Shown one piece after another: positions 47,393 through 57,300 of a stretch of DNA of 64,000 bases. The stretch's first letter is position 1; each line of letters starts with the position of its first letter. Source of the stretch: Aggregatilineales bacterium (lineage in GTDB: Bacteria; Chloroflexota; Anaerolineae; Aggregatilineales; Phototrophicaceae); contig JAUQWZ010000006.1 of the NCBI GenBank assembly GCA_030834905.1, forward strand, positions 423,174-487,173, written 5' to 3'. The notes under the pieces are model-generated. The model was not told the DNA's origin, made no database searches, and was given only the letters and a program-made list of their open reading frames with translations. A program made the position numbers and the translations under genes.

Positions 47393-48205
47393 TTACCGCG
47401 ACGCTGGCGTACCCAGCGGTGTTGGCGTGGCAATCGGCTCGCTGATGTAAATGGTGATCGTACACGAGCCGCGCGGCGCATTGGTGGTATCAAAGACGAC
47501 CAATCGAAACTGATACGTGCCCGGTTCGTAGAACGCTGGCACAAACTGACCCAGATCGCCTAACGATGTAACCGACTGCGTGCCATCAACCGGCAGCGTC
47601 GCAAAATTGCCAAAGGTCGAAGGTCCGTTCAGTTCAAATTTATAGAACGCAAAGTCGTCGGCGAACGCGGTGCCAGATACCGTGATCGGCTGGAATACGA
47701 TCATGCCGTTGGCAGGCACCTGTAACTGCGCGTTCGGCGTATCGCAGCCTACGGCGGCGGGCGCGTTCGGCACGATGGTGCCGACGGGTGTTGGCGTCAG
47801 CGTGGGCGTCGGCAAAATCTGATCCGCCGGATCAATTTCGCCCAGGACAACGCCGCTGGTATCGATCTGGAAGTCTCCCTCCAGCGGCGCGGCAGTCGGC
47901 GTGGCAAAATCGCCGTCCTGCTGAACCTGCGCCAATATCTGCCCCGTATCCATATTGTCGCGCAGCGTCGGCGCGACCACCTGCTGAATGCCCAGCACCA
48001 CCAGCGCCAGCTCGCCGATCAGGATCATCGCCGTCAGCGCGTTGGCGCGTTTGAAGCGCGCAATGTCGCGCTCAAGCTCAAAGTGGGTCTGCCGGAATTC
48101 CTGCTGGGCGCGGCTTAAGTGCCAGTAGGTGTACAGGAACGCCGCCGCCAATAGAATGTACAGCCCGGTCGCCCACTGCTCCAGCAAAAAAACAACGGCG
48201 GTCAT
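47393..48205 (-). CDS. Membrane-anchored extracytoplasmic protein
   Basis: 270 residues. Two transmembrane helices (~10-28 and ~58-76) with a charged coiled stretch between them, then a Thr/Pro-rich linker (LPTPTLTPTPVGT) and a beta-rich domain (~155-255) resembling an Ig-like fold (GMIVFQPITVSGTAFADDFAFYKFEL). No enzyme motif. Overlaps the phosphorylase gene by 4 bp (ATGA), so it is the second gene of the operon. Confidence 0.75.
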   Translation of the reverse strand: MTAVVFLLEQWATGLYILLAAAFLYTYWHLSRAQQEFRQTHFELERDIARFKRANALTAMILIGELALVVLGIQQVVAPTLRDNMDTGQILAQVQQDGDFATPTAAPLEGDFQIDTSGVVLGEIDPADQILPTPTLTPTPVGTIVPNAPAAVGCDTPNAQLQVPANGMIVFQPITVSGTAFADDFAFYKFELNGPSTFGNFATLPVDGTQSVTSLGDLGQFVPAFYEPGTYQFRLVVFDTTNAPRGSCTITIYISEPIATPTPLGTPASR

Positions 48206-49059
48206 TCTGCCAGCGCTCGCAGCACGCCGCGCAGAATCGCCGTCAGACGCGGCACGATCTGCGCTCCGACCTCCAGCACTTCTTCGTGCGTGGTTTCGGC
48301 GTCGGTGTCAATCGAATCAAATGCAACGTTGGTAATGCCCGAAAATGCCAGCACCCGCTTGTTCATGTGCCGAGCGACCACCACTTCGTGGACGGTGGAC
48401 ATGCCGACCGCATCGCCGCCCAGCGTCCGCAGCATTCGGATTTCGGCGGGCGTTTCAAACGTCGGACCGGACAGCCCCACGTAAACCCCTTCGCGCAGTG
48501 TCACCCCGGCTTCCCGCGCGACCTGATGCGCCAACTGGCGCAGACTCCGGTCATAGGTTTGCACCATGCCGGTGAAGCGCTCGCCCAGGCTGTCGTCGTT
48601 GGGTCCGACCAGCGGGTTGTTGCCCGACATGCCGACCAGATTGATGTGATCGTTGATCAGCATCACGTCGCCGCCGTTAAAGGTGGGATTCAGCCCACCA
48701 GCGGCATTGGTGAGGATCACCGTTTGCACGCCCAGAAAGTGCATGACGCGGATCGGAAACGTTACCTGCTGCGGGTGGTACCCTTCGTAAAGATGCGCCC
48801 GCCCCCGCTGCACCACCACCGGGCAGCCTTCCAGCGTGCCGATCACCAGCTCGCCGCGATGCCCGTGAACGGTCGAACGCGCCCAACCGGGAATTTCGCT
48901 GTAGGGAATCGTGACCGCATCGGCGATCATGTCTGCCAAGCCGCCCAGACCGGAGCCGAGGACAATGCCCGTCATTACGGGCTGTGCCGTTTTTTCGCGG
49001 ATGACCGCGGCTGCTTTTTGATAATCGGCGGTTGTATAGGATGTCACCATTGTGTCCAT
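48202..49059 (-). CDS. Purine-nucleoside phosphorylase (trimeric class)
   Basis: 285 residues from ATG 49059 (49050 also possible; a longer frame to 49185 is not supported by the family). Phosphate loop GIVLGSGLGGLADMI, STVHGHRGELVIGTLEG, RAHLYEGY, ILTNAAGGLNPTFNGGDVMLINDHIN and GPTFETPAEIRMLRTLGGDAVGMSTVHEVVVARH place it in the PNP class that prefers guanosine/inosine. It cleaves nucleosides to base and ribose-1-phosphate. First gene of the operon leading to panB/panC. Confidence 0.93.
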   Translation of the reverse strand: MDTMVTSYTTADYQKAAAVIREKTAQPVMTGIVLGSGLGGLADMIADAVTIPYSEIPGWARSTVHGHRGELVIGTLEGCPVVVQRGRAHLYEGYHPQQVTFPIRVMHFLGVQTVILTNAAGGLNPTFNGGDVMLINDHINLVGMSGNNPLVGPNDDSLGERFTGMVQTYDRSLRQLAHQVAREAGVTLREGVYVGLSGPTFETPAEIRMLRTLGGDAVGMSTVHEVVVARHMNKRVLAFSGITNVAFDSIDTDAETTHEEVLEVGAQIVPRLTAILRGVLRALAE

Positions 49060-49299
49060 TCGTCTGCCGTGGGGCAAGAAGACCAGCGCCCACATTCCTG
49101 TGCCATTGATGACCTCATTATACCGCAGTAAGAACAGCGCGGCGCATTCGCGCCTATTGACACTAAAATTCGCGATATTCATCACTTTCAGTAATAATTG
49201 TACGTTCTGCCCGTTGTCTTATCTGCCTCTATAAGTTTAGAATAAGCTTATACATACGCTGCATCCGCGCATAGTGGTGAGGAATAAAAGGTTGAGCGC

Positions 49300-49866
49300 A
49301 TGTCGATAAATAACTCACACGAAACTGAGGCACGTCTCAGCGCAGTTCATGACAGTATGCTGGACGGACTGGGTCAGTTGGCTGACTATTTTGGTTTCAG
49401 CAAAGTGGGCGGGCAGATGTACGGCGCGCTCCTGCTGAGCGCCAAGCCATTGTGCCTGGACGACTTCGTTGAAATCCTCGATACCTCCAAAGCCAACGCC
49501 AGCATGAACATGCGCACGCTGGAAAACCTGGGCATGGTGCGCGAGGTATGGGTGCGCGGCAGCAGCGGACGGCGCAAGTATTACGAAGCCGAGACTGATT
49601 TCTGGCAAATCATCACTAACATCCTCAAAGGGCGCGAAATGCGTGACGTCGAGCGAGCGCTGGTGGTCATGCAGGAGAACGTTCGCCAGTTGAACGAAGC
49701 CATGCCGGAGATGTCAGAAGAAAACCGCGCTGTTGCCGAGCAGTACCTAAGCCGGATTCACCAGATGCAGGCGTTGTTCGAGTTCGCCCAACTGACGATC
49801 AACACCATCCTCTCACGCGTGAACGATAGTGACATTCAGGACATTTCCGCGATAGACGTCAAGTAG
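49300..49866 (+). CDS. GbsR/MarR-type transcriptional regulator
   Basis: 188 residues. A winged helix: LADYFGFSKVGGQMYGALLLSAKPLCLDDFVEILDTSKANASMNMRTLENLGMVREVWVRGSSGRRKYYEAETD, the GbsR pattern of G-x-x-x-x-x-G-R/G-x-x-Y in the first helix and R-K-x-Y-Y in the wing. A long C-terminal helix pair serves dimerisation. Members respond to osmolytes or unknown ligands. Target unknown; possibly the divergent phosphorylase operon. Confidence 0.88.
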   Translation: MSINNSHETEARLSAVHDSMLDGLGQLADYFGFSKVGGQMYGALLLSAKPLCLDDFVEILDTSKANASMNMRTLENLGMVREVWVRGSSGRRKYYEAETDFWQIITNILKGREMRDVERALVVMQENVRQLNEAMPEMSEENRAVAEQYLSRIHQMQALFEFAQLTINTILSRVNDSDIQDISAIDVK

Positions 49867-50031
49867 CGCTTCGCCACTGGCGGGATGCGGGCGTACTGCC
49901 TGTATTGCGCCGAATCAGCGCTTCCACTTCACAATTGCCCTGCTGGGAAACGCCCGCGCAAGCGTCGATCACCGCGCGCTAAAGTCCTGCCCGCGCGGGG
50001 ATGGTCAGGCGCTGCCAGACAATCCCTGCCC

Positions 50032-50060
50032 TTGTGACCACTGTGCGGATATCCTATAAT
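50032..50060 (+). promoter_or_regulatory. Promoter of tRNA-Leu(UAG)
   Basis: TTGTGA (50032-50037) and TATAAT (50055-50060) with 17-bp spacing, 17 bases before the tRNA. Confidence 0.75.
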
Positions 50061-50077
50061 CTCAGGTTGCTCCTCAT

Positions 50078-50159
50078 GGGGGAGTGGCGGAATTGGCAGA
50101 CGCGCATGACTTAGGATCATGTCTCTTACGAGGTGAGGGTTCGAGTCCCTCCTTCCCCA
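50078..50159 (+). tRNA. tRNA-Leu (anticodon TAG)
   Basis: 82 nt, class II. Acceptor GGGGGAG/CTTCCCC (one G-T pair), D-arm TGGCGGAATTGGCAGACG as in the other tRNA-Leu, anticodon stem CATGA/TCATG with loop CTTAGGA (anticodon TAG, reads CTA and CTN), variable arm, and T-arm GAGGGTTCGAGTCCCTC. No encoded CCA. The accessory region starts just after it. Confidence 0.97.
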
Positions 50160-50257
50160 TTCGGATATACGCGATGATTAACAAAAAGCAGAGCAGAGTC
50201 GCCCTTCAAAATTAAGGCAATTACTTCCTGATCCAGAACAATCACGCGCTCAATAAT

Positions 50258-50635
50258 TTACCTGATGAGTTTGTGCTGGGCTTTCCATGTTATGCTGCGC
50301 GCCCGCAGTTTCCGAAAATCTGCCAGCAAGTTTGCGGACTTCAGTAGTTCGCCATATTCCACCGGACGAAGCATCTCTAATTCCGTTTGCAGCTTCTGGA
50401 CATAAGTTTCCTCGTCCATAAAGCCTTTCTGCCACGAAAAATCGATCTGTTCCACCATCGCTCGAATTTCTTCCATACGCTGCACCGCCGCCTCATGTTG
50501 CGCATGTTGGCGGACAGCGCGGTGATCTGACCCCGATTCGACGGTTGCATTGCGGCGGGGTTGGTCGGCATCGCGTCCACGATGCAGCGCTGCTGTGCAA
50601 TGCAGCACCGGTCTTAACATAAAGCCCTTATGCAA
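50258..50635 (-). pseudogene. Probable serine-recombinase C-terminal remnant
   Basis: The last ~75 residues of this frame (MEEIRAMVEQIDFSWQKGFM, then DEETYVQKLQTELEMLRPV and ELLKSANLLADF) have the coiled-coil layout of large serine recombinase C-termini. The N-terminal ~45 residues look out of frame, and no catalytic domain exists upstream on the - strand, so it is most likely a decayed integrase/recombinase gene. Its closeness to tRNA-Leu suits an old integration boundary. It could instead be a small intact protein. Confidence 0.45.
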
Positions 50636-50705
50636 AAAATTATTGGAATCTGCGTTATAAAATCAGTGAAATTCTGTCTGTATTTGACCAGCAAAGGACA
50701 ACAAG

Positions 50706-51719
50706 ATGCCCGGTGATCGCGGTTCACAATGGCGCGTAATTTTGCGCTGTATCGCGCTTTTGAGACGACTGATGCGCGGGGATACGCCAGCCAGTGAGTT
50801 GATCGCTATCATCGAACAGCATGACAGTGATTTAGTTACAGCCGACCCTGAGATGTTGCAAAGCCGTCTGGAAGCAGATATAAGCCGGCTGCGCAAAAAT
50901 CTTAAATGTGAAATCAACTATATACATCCCGAAAAAGTTTACCGTTTCATTTCCCTCGACACTGCGCTGCTTGATCTACCTGAAGATGCCATTCAGGGGC
51001 TGGCATTTCTTCAGAAAACATTCAGCGCCGATGAAACTCCACATCGTGAACAGGTCATGCAATTGATCAATCAGGTTTTAACGCTTCTGCCTCAGGAACG
51101 GGTGAAGGAAGTGACCCGCGCAAGGGGATTATTGGAAATTGACCTGCGATCACGGGATTCGAAACCCATCGACGCGCAGATTCTGGAGCGCGTGACGCTG
51201 GCGTGTAACACCCACAACGAGATCGAATTTGTTTATCGATCACCCAAGCAGGCGGATGAACAACCCCGCACTCACCGCGTCGAGCCGATGCGGTGTTTTC
51301 TTGATCCAGTGCGTCGACATTACCTACTGGAAGCATACTATTTAGAGGTCAATGGACCGTTCGGACGAATTTTAAAAGAAGGGGTACGCTCCTACCGTCT
51401 TGAACGGATGAGCGATGTGCATACGTTGCCCAAACGGTTTATACCACGTCAGCATCGCCGGACAGGAGTGGAGATCGTTTATATCCTGAGACCTAAGATT
51501 GCTCGTCTGCGTGACGTTACCGAATACATCCCCAACAGCATCATTTCCTATTTGCCCGATGACAGCGCGCGGATCGAAGCCATTTCCTACAACCTGTTCA
51601 TAGATTTACGTTCACTGCTGCACTATGGCGCGAACTGTGAAGTGATTGGAGGAGATGAAGCGCGTCGAGAGATGAAGGCGCTCGTCGCAGCGATGAACCA
51701 GGTATACAAGCAAATCTAA
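50706..51719 (+). CDS. WYL-domain transcriptional regulator
   Basis: 337 residues. N-terminal winged helix-like part (QWRVILRCIALLRRLMRGDT, EADISRLRKNLKCEINYI), then the WYL domain (EIEFVYRSPKQADEQPRTHRVEPMRCFLDPVRRHYLLEAYY; the W-Y-L triad is altered to H-Y-L), and a WCX-type C-terminus (GVEIVYILRPKIARLRDV). WYL proteins bind nucleotides or nucleic acid and commonly regulate CRISPR-Cas and other defence loci. It precedes cas3' by 540 bp on the same strand, so it is a good candidate regulator of the locus. Confidence 0.88.
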   Translation: MPGDRGSQWRVILRCIALLRRLMRGDTPASELIAIIEQHDSDLVTADPEMLQSRLEADISRLRKNLKCEINYIHPEKVYRFISLDTALLDLPEDAIQGLAFLQKTFSADETPHREQVMQLINQVLTLLPQERVKEVTRARGLLEIDLRSRDSKPIDAQILERVTLACNTHNEIEFVYRSPKQADEQPRTHRVEPMRCFLDPVRRHYLLEAYYLEVNGPFGRILKEGVRSYRLERMSDVHTLPKRFIPRQHRRTGVEIVYILRPKIARLRDVTEYIPNSIISYLPDDSARIEAISYNLFIDLRSLLHYGANCEVIGGDEARREMKALVAAMNQVYKQI

Positions 51720-51735
51720 CGATACTAAATTTTGA

Positions 51736-51903
51736 TGCCTCAATCGGCAAAATTCGTTTCGTACTCCAGATGTTCAACTTCCTCTACCGGGCGAGGAGTG
51801 GGCATTGCCACCTTCTGCTCCAACTGATGAATCAAAATGGGATCAGGATGCTGAAGTCATCGTGATCATTGTATTCGTTCCAGAACCCGAAATGACACCA
51901 TAA
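51736..51903 (+). other. Short open frame without start, possible gene fragment
   Basis: A stop-to-stop frame of 55 codons ending at TAA 51901-51903 would read LPGEEWALPPSAPTDESKWD and VIVIIVFVPEPEMTP. Composition is protein-like, but there is no ATG/GTG, so it may be a remnant. Confidence 0.25.
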
Positions 51904-51907
51904 CTGT

Positions 51908-51950
51908 AACAACGCGGACTCCACTTCTTTTTGTATGGGTCCGCGTTGTT
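51908..51950. repeat. 12-bp perfect inverted repeat
   Basis: AACAACGCGGAC at 51908-51919 and GTCCGCGTTGTT at 51939-51950 around a 19-base T-rich loop; possible hairpin terminator for the WYL transcript. Confidence 0.6.
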
Positions 51951-51997
51951 AGCTGCTGCTGTCTCATCTCTACAAGAGACTGTTATACAAACAAAGC

Positions 51998-52083
51998 TTA
52001 GAAGTTACGCAGTTGACCGATCCGACAGTGGGCTTAAGCCCACTGTCTAAGCGAGATTGCCTGCTCAACTGCGTAAGTCCTAA
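51998..52083. mobile_element. MITE-like element with 21-bp terminal inverted repeats
   Basis: Left end TTAGAAGTTACGCAGTTGAC and the complement of the right end TTAGGACTTACGCAGTTGAG match in 18 of 21 positions. Centre holds a perfect 24-bp palindrome at 52024-52047 (half: GACAGTGGGCTT). Flanks both read AAGC, a possible 4-bp target duplication. The GGACTTACGCA end resembles some insertion-sequence ends. No coding capacity (86 bp). Confidence 0.65.
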
Positions 52084-52114
52084 AAGCTAAAGGTTAACTG
52101 GAGTATCAAGTGGG

Positions 52115-52131
52115 TTATATTACTAATATAA
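52115..52131 (+). promoter_or_regulatory. 17-bp palindrome TTATATTACTAATATAA upstream of cas3'
   Basis: Perfect 7-bp arms around ACT, ~130 bases before cas3'. AT-rich, in a region where the cas promoter is expected. It may be an operator for the WYL protein or part of the promoter. Confidence 0.4.
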
Positions 52132-52260
52132 GAACGTTTCTAGGTGCACTTTGTTGGTTTTCAAAGTTTTGCGTTGTATTTAACGGCACCCCTCTTTGTA
52201 AGGAGTCAGCATAGTAAGCTGTTGATATAACTGGCTAAACACGATATCAAAGGGATGCCA

Positions 52261-54354
52261 ATGCTCACACTCGGTCTCTGCGCAATGGACTCGCGTTATG
52301 CCACTGAGGGCGAAATCGATGCCGCGCAGGTCGATCCTCTGCTGCTCCCACCCGATTTTCACCTGATGGCGCATCAGGCGCAGACTATCGCCGCGCTTCG
52401 CTTTGGTGATGAACCCATCGTCATTAACACCGCCCGAACAGGGGATGGGAAGAGCTTTACCGCGCTCTATCCGGCACTGGCGCTGGGTTGGAAAACGATG
52501 ACGTTTTATCCAACCAACGAGCTTGTGAAGGATCAGGATCGCTCATTGAAGGAACTCAAGGAACGCTGGCGGCAGCCTTCGGTGTGGAATGCGCTTCCGA
52601 GTGTGATCACCGCTGCGGAAGTGGATGTGATCGAACGCGCGATGGATAAGGGACGCACCGATGCCTTGCTGAAGCTGCTGGATGACCTGATTTTAACGAA
52701 CCCCGACATTTTTCATCTCATGATGCAGTTTCGCTACCGGACGCGCGGTGCTTCAACCGATCTGGTCGTGGGCAGGATCGCTAATATCTACCGTTTATTT
52801 ACGTTTGATGAATTTCATATCTTCGGTGCGCCAGAGAACGCCTCAGCCATTATTGCGATGCTCTTACTAGAAGCGATACGCGGTGAAACACACCCAACGA
52901 AATTTCTGTTTTTATCCGCCACACCGCAGCATCAGCTTACCCATATGGCGAAACTTGCGGGTCTGCCCTTCAAGCTCATTAAGGGCGATTATCAACACGG
53001 GAATCCAGAACCGCCAACCGGCTATCGTCGCATCCTTCAGCCAGTCGATCTGCATCTTTACGAGCGCGGGGACGCACTGGAAGCATGGGTCGATGCCAAT
53101 ATTGACCGCATTATCGAGTTTTTTGAGGCGAACCGTCCCGCTGCCTATGGCGTGATCATCGCCAACAGTATTGCCACCGCCTATCGGGTGCACCAGCGGT
53201 TGATCAAGCCGTGTCATGAGGCAGGCATCGACTTAGGAGAGCCGAATACAGGATTAACACCCCCGGACGCGCGGCGGATCGATGCCGAGTTATTCGTCGC
53301 TACGTCCACCGTTGATCTAGGTGTCGATTTCAAAATCAACTTTCTGGTGTTCGAGAGCCTTGATGTGGCAACCCATATGCAGCGTTTGGGACGCTTGGGT
53401 CGGCATAAGACCGATAGGAACGAAAATGAGTTTCGCCACTATGAAGCCCATGCCCTGCTGCCCGGTTGGGTAATCGAAAGCCTGCAAAAAGCGCTGCCAG
53501 ACGGTGGTGAAGTTGATAGATCGACCTACAATGATCGGATTCATGAAGCCTATCCCCTTCCGCAGGACTTCAGTGATTATCGGCATCGCTGGGGCAGCGT
53601 ACAGGCAGGGCGTGTCATGGTATCGCTGGCGGCGAAAGAGATTAAGCACACTTATGCGCTGACTCGGACAAAGCTCGAAGCGCGGCTCAACGCGCCATTT
53701 CCTAACCACGTGAAACGTCTGCTGAGAATAGAACGCGAAATGCCACTCGTTATGGATGAAGCGAGTACGTTTCGCGGCTCAAGCCCGTTTATGGCGCTGG
53801 TGAGCAACACGCTCAGCTCAAATGCGCCGATCATGTCCTATAACCTGATCGCGCTGCTGCGGAATGGCGATCTGGAAACGCTCGATTTAGAAACCGCCTA
53901 TCGCCGCGCGGGGGAAGCGGCAGCGACCTTAAAAAAGACGCAGCCTCTCGCGGCATATCGTTTGAACGGCTGGCTGCCGAAACCGCGTAAACTGTCGTTT
54001 TCGCTCGATGCCGAAACGCGGGACTGGGGCGGTGAGCGATTTGAAACGGTGATCGAACAAGATGGATTCAGCATTCAGGTAGAAGGTTCCCTTGTCCCGG
54101 AGATCAACGCTCTCAACCGATCCTTGCAGCAGCGGACGCTGGTCGCGCTGCTGGTCCGCAATGCGGATACCGAAATGCTGCGCCGCCGCTATCGCCTGGG
54201 GATGCAGATCGAACTCTTTAATTTTTCTACCTACGATGGCTCATCATTTGGGTGTGCGGCGTTTGGGCGTGACGCGCTGCTGCTCGATTCGCTCGTTTAC
54301 AGGGATAAGCGTTTGACTCGCGCAGCGAATCAGGATGCTCCGCTGTTTGGTTAG
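52261..54354 (+). CDS. cas3: Cas3' helicase of subtype I-D CRISPR-Cas
   Basis: 697 residues. ATG 52261 was chosen over 52255 because AGGG lies 6 bases before it but directly touches the first. Superfamily 2 helicase: Walker A ARTGDGKSF (61-65 core), DEFH (183-186), SATP (219-222) and QRLGRLGR (374-381). No HD nuclease domain is present, as in type I-D, where the HD part belongs to Cas10d. It unwinds the target DNA after Cascade recognition. First gene of the cas operon; its stop is 31 bases before cas10d. Confidence 0.95.
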   Translation: MLTLGLCAMDSRYATEGEIDAAQVDPLLLPPDFHLMAHQAQTIAALRFGDEPIVINTARTGDGKSFTALYPALALGWKTMTFYPTNELVKDQDRSLKELKERWRQPSVWNALPSVITAAEVDVIERAMDKGRTDALLKLLDDLILTNPDIFHLMMQFRYRTRGASTDLVVGRIANIYRLFTFDEFHIFGAPENASAIIAMLLLEAIRGETHPTKFLFLSATPQHQLTHMAKLAGLPFKLIKGDYQHGNPEPPTGYRRILQPVDLHLYERGDALEAWVDANIDRIIEFFEANRPAAYGVIIANSIATAYRVHQRLIKPCHEAGIDLGEPNTGLTPPDARRIDAELFVATSTVDLGVDFKINFLVFESLDVATHMQRLGRLGRHKTDRNENEFRHYEAHALLPGWVIESLQKALPDGGEVDRSTYNDRIHEAYPLPQDFSDYRHRWGSVQAGRVMVSLAAKEIKHTYALTRTKLEARLNAPFPNHVKRLLRIEREMPLVMDEASTFRGSSPFMALVSNTLSSNAPIMSYNLIALLRNGDLETLDLETAYRRAGEAAATLKKTQPLAAYRLNGWLPKPRKLSFSLDAETRDWGGERFETVIEQDGFSIQVEGSLVPEINALNRSLQQRTLVALLVRNADTEMLRRRYRLGMQIELFNFSTYDGSSFGCAAFGRDALLLDSLVYRDKRLTRAANQDAPLFG

Positions 54355-54385
54355 GACATCGCGTCAGAAAAGGATATTTCAGATA

Positions 54386-57300
54386 ATGACAGACCTTTAC
54401 GATGATGAGTTTCTCGAAAATTCGGATGATGACATTACCCTGGAGCAGCTTGAAGCGGCGGCTGAACGCTTCGATGCGCGTCAGAAAAAAGCTGCCGCAC
54501 CCCCGCGTGGAGCCGCGCGTTATCCGATGCTGCAAACGCTCTTTCGCAGTTTCGTTGAGCCAGGCGATCAGGTACTGTCTGATTTCACCGATCACGTGCT
54601 TGGGGCGCTGACCGATATTTTCGGCACTGAAACGGCGAAAGGGGGTGATTTTGCACGTGCGCGTCAGGCAGAAGTCGCTGATGGAACGAAAAAAGACGAC
54701 ACCCATCGTTACTCTCACGATCAAACGCTGCGCGCACATATCCTGAACGGGATGCTGCCCGCGCTGCGTATCGCCCGCCAGCTTAAGAACTGGGGCGCGC
54801 TCAAAATGCGCCGCTGGAATGAGCAAACCGAACGCCTGTTTATCGCGGGATACGTGCTGCACGATTACACCAAGATCGACAGTGTGAAAGATGCTTTTAA
54901 GGATGCTGGTTTCGGCACGTTCACCACGCCGAATGAAGCCAAACTCCCCCTGATCGAGCAGCAGATACTCGAATGGTGCCAGAAGCTGGGACTGGATACG
55001 TTTTTACAGGACATGGGCGGAGCCAAAGTTGTGCTGCACGACCTGATTTATGTCGCGCAGAATACACAGCGGATGAAGGAAACACTGCGGCTGCCAGTAC
55101 TTCTACCCAACAAGGCGACGAGCAGTGACGTTTATTTGCTGGCGGCAGATGTAAGCTGGCTGGCAGATTTAATCGCTTATATTGCACGTACTCCACGCGA
55201 CCTTGTAGCAAATGCGTCGATCAACAACGCGCTTGATGAACTGGTTTTTGACCGCAATGCGCCGCAGATGCGGATGGCTCGGCTGACCTATCATCACGTC
55301 GCGGAAAATCGGGGTGTGCTGCTCAACTTCATTCACGATGCCGTCCAGCATGCCATGATCGCAGACACCGATCTGCGTGTGCCGCTGCTGTTCGCGCCCA
55401 GCGGCATCGTCTATCTGGAACAGCACGACGCGCCGCCCCCACCCGAACCAGATGCGCTGATCGCGCAGATTGTCGAGGACATCCGTCAAAAAGCAGGACA
55501 GGCGCTGATCGTCAAAGGCAAAGGCGCGAAGGTCAGCAAGGACGGGCTGCGCATCGACGACAGCTATAACGATTATCTCGATTTACGTCAGTTCATTGCG
55601 AAAAGCCACCGTCTGACGCTTTTGGTGCGATCCAATGCACCGCAGTATATGGAAAAACTTCAGACGCTGCGGTTTCCTCATACGGATGAGTTACCCACTT
55701 ATGGACGCGATAAGACCGATACCCGGTTGCGCCAGATGGCGGAGTGGGCGAGTCTGGTCGAAATTCAGGTCGAGACACGTTATCCCGAATTTCAGAATGA
55801 CTTTATCCAGCAGGTGCTGGAACATTGGGGCATCACCGATTTATCCGATTTATTCAACGATGTCAGAAACCACAAGCCCGAACGCGAAGGCACGGGCATT
55901 CGCTACTACTGGTTCTGGGCGGCAGCACACAGCCTGGCTCGGCTTCCACTGAATCCTGATCAGGTTGCTGCGAGTCTTGAAACCCTGTCTGGAGCATTAG
56001 CAGCCGCCCTGCCTGAAGAGCTTCCCGATTCTGCCCACATCGACGATACCAAGTGGAACGATCTGGCGGACTATTTGGCGCGAGTTCTGAGTATCGGCGG
56101 TGCGAAATCTGGCACAACAAGATCCAATGATGAGTTCAATCGCTATATCAACGCCAAGCGTCCTCGTGCTGGCGAGATGAACTGTGCGATGTGCGGAGAT
56201 GCTTATACCGTCACACAGCCCAAAGAGACGGTGATCGCCTTTCAACCCGGCGTGTATACCAGCCGCGTGAAAATGAACGCTAACAGCAACGCTCGCAGCC
56301 TGTGTTCGATCTGTTCTCTGGAACAGTTGTTACGGCAGTTGTTTGTGGAGAACAACGATAGCGGCAGCACAGCCGAAGGACAGCGTGTGCGCTACCTGTC
56401 ATTTTATCCGTCGTATTTCTTCACGCCGGAAACGCTGCGCGTGATCATGCGGATGTACAACAGTCTCCAGACCACACGCCTGAGCGATGTCGATCTCAAC
56501 CGCCTGCTGCGCGAAGCCGATCTTGAAAGCAATGATGTTCGCCTCTGGACACATCTCACGCCGTTTCTGCTGACCGCGCCCGGAGAAACCCCTTCTAAAC
56601 GTATCCTGCGCTATGGCGAGGAAGTCGGCGGCACCTTCTTCATGATCGGGCTGCGCAATTTTGACCCGAAAACTGATGTGGAAACGTGGATCATGCCGGT
56701 TTTTCTGGCGCTCATCCTGTCGATCAACCTTGACCTCAAGGTAGTTATCAGCGAAGGCAGCGTACCGCTTATCACGGAATCGGATGAATTTCAGGAGATG
56801 ATCTGGCTGGATGGCGTACACAGCGCCATTCGCGCCGTGTTGGACATCGGGCGTAAGCAGCCTGCGGATCGGCTGCACGTCGATGAAATGCTGTCTGCAT
56901 TAACACGCCTGACGGTTGCTTACCTGATTCACCTGGACAGTGAATATGCACCGCCCGACGAAAACTGGCGGCGCTTCCCGCCAATTGCCCATTCGCTGGC
57001 AGAATCACCCCTCTATGTTTTTCACTACCTGCTTAAACAGGAGCGTGACGATCCTGAACGCAAACCACTCAGCCAGGAACGAGTAGAACGCTATCTGGCT
57101 TATTCACGAATTTTGTCCCCCCATACAGAGGATTCTAAGATGACCATTGCCAATAAGCTTGTAGATAGTTATCGAGGGTTTTACCGCGCCGATAATTTCA
57201 AGAACAGCAACAGTATTCTGCGCCCGATCAACGTGGTTGCCGAGGCGCTGCTGACTGCGTCGGCAACGCCCGATTATCGTGATCCTGAAATGCTGACTCA

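Larger units (their letters stand above)
51720..52260. other. 541-bp gene-free control region between the WYL gene and cas3'
   Basis: Contains, in order, the possible fragment (51736-51903), a 12-bp inverted repeat (51908-51950), a MITE-like element (51998-52083) and a 17-bp palindrome (52115-52131). The rest is AT-richer than the genome average, with no further gene visible. Confidence 0.7.
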
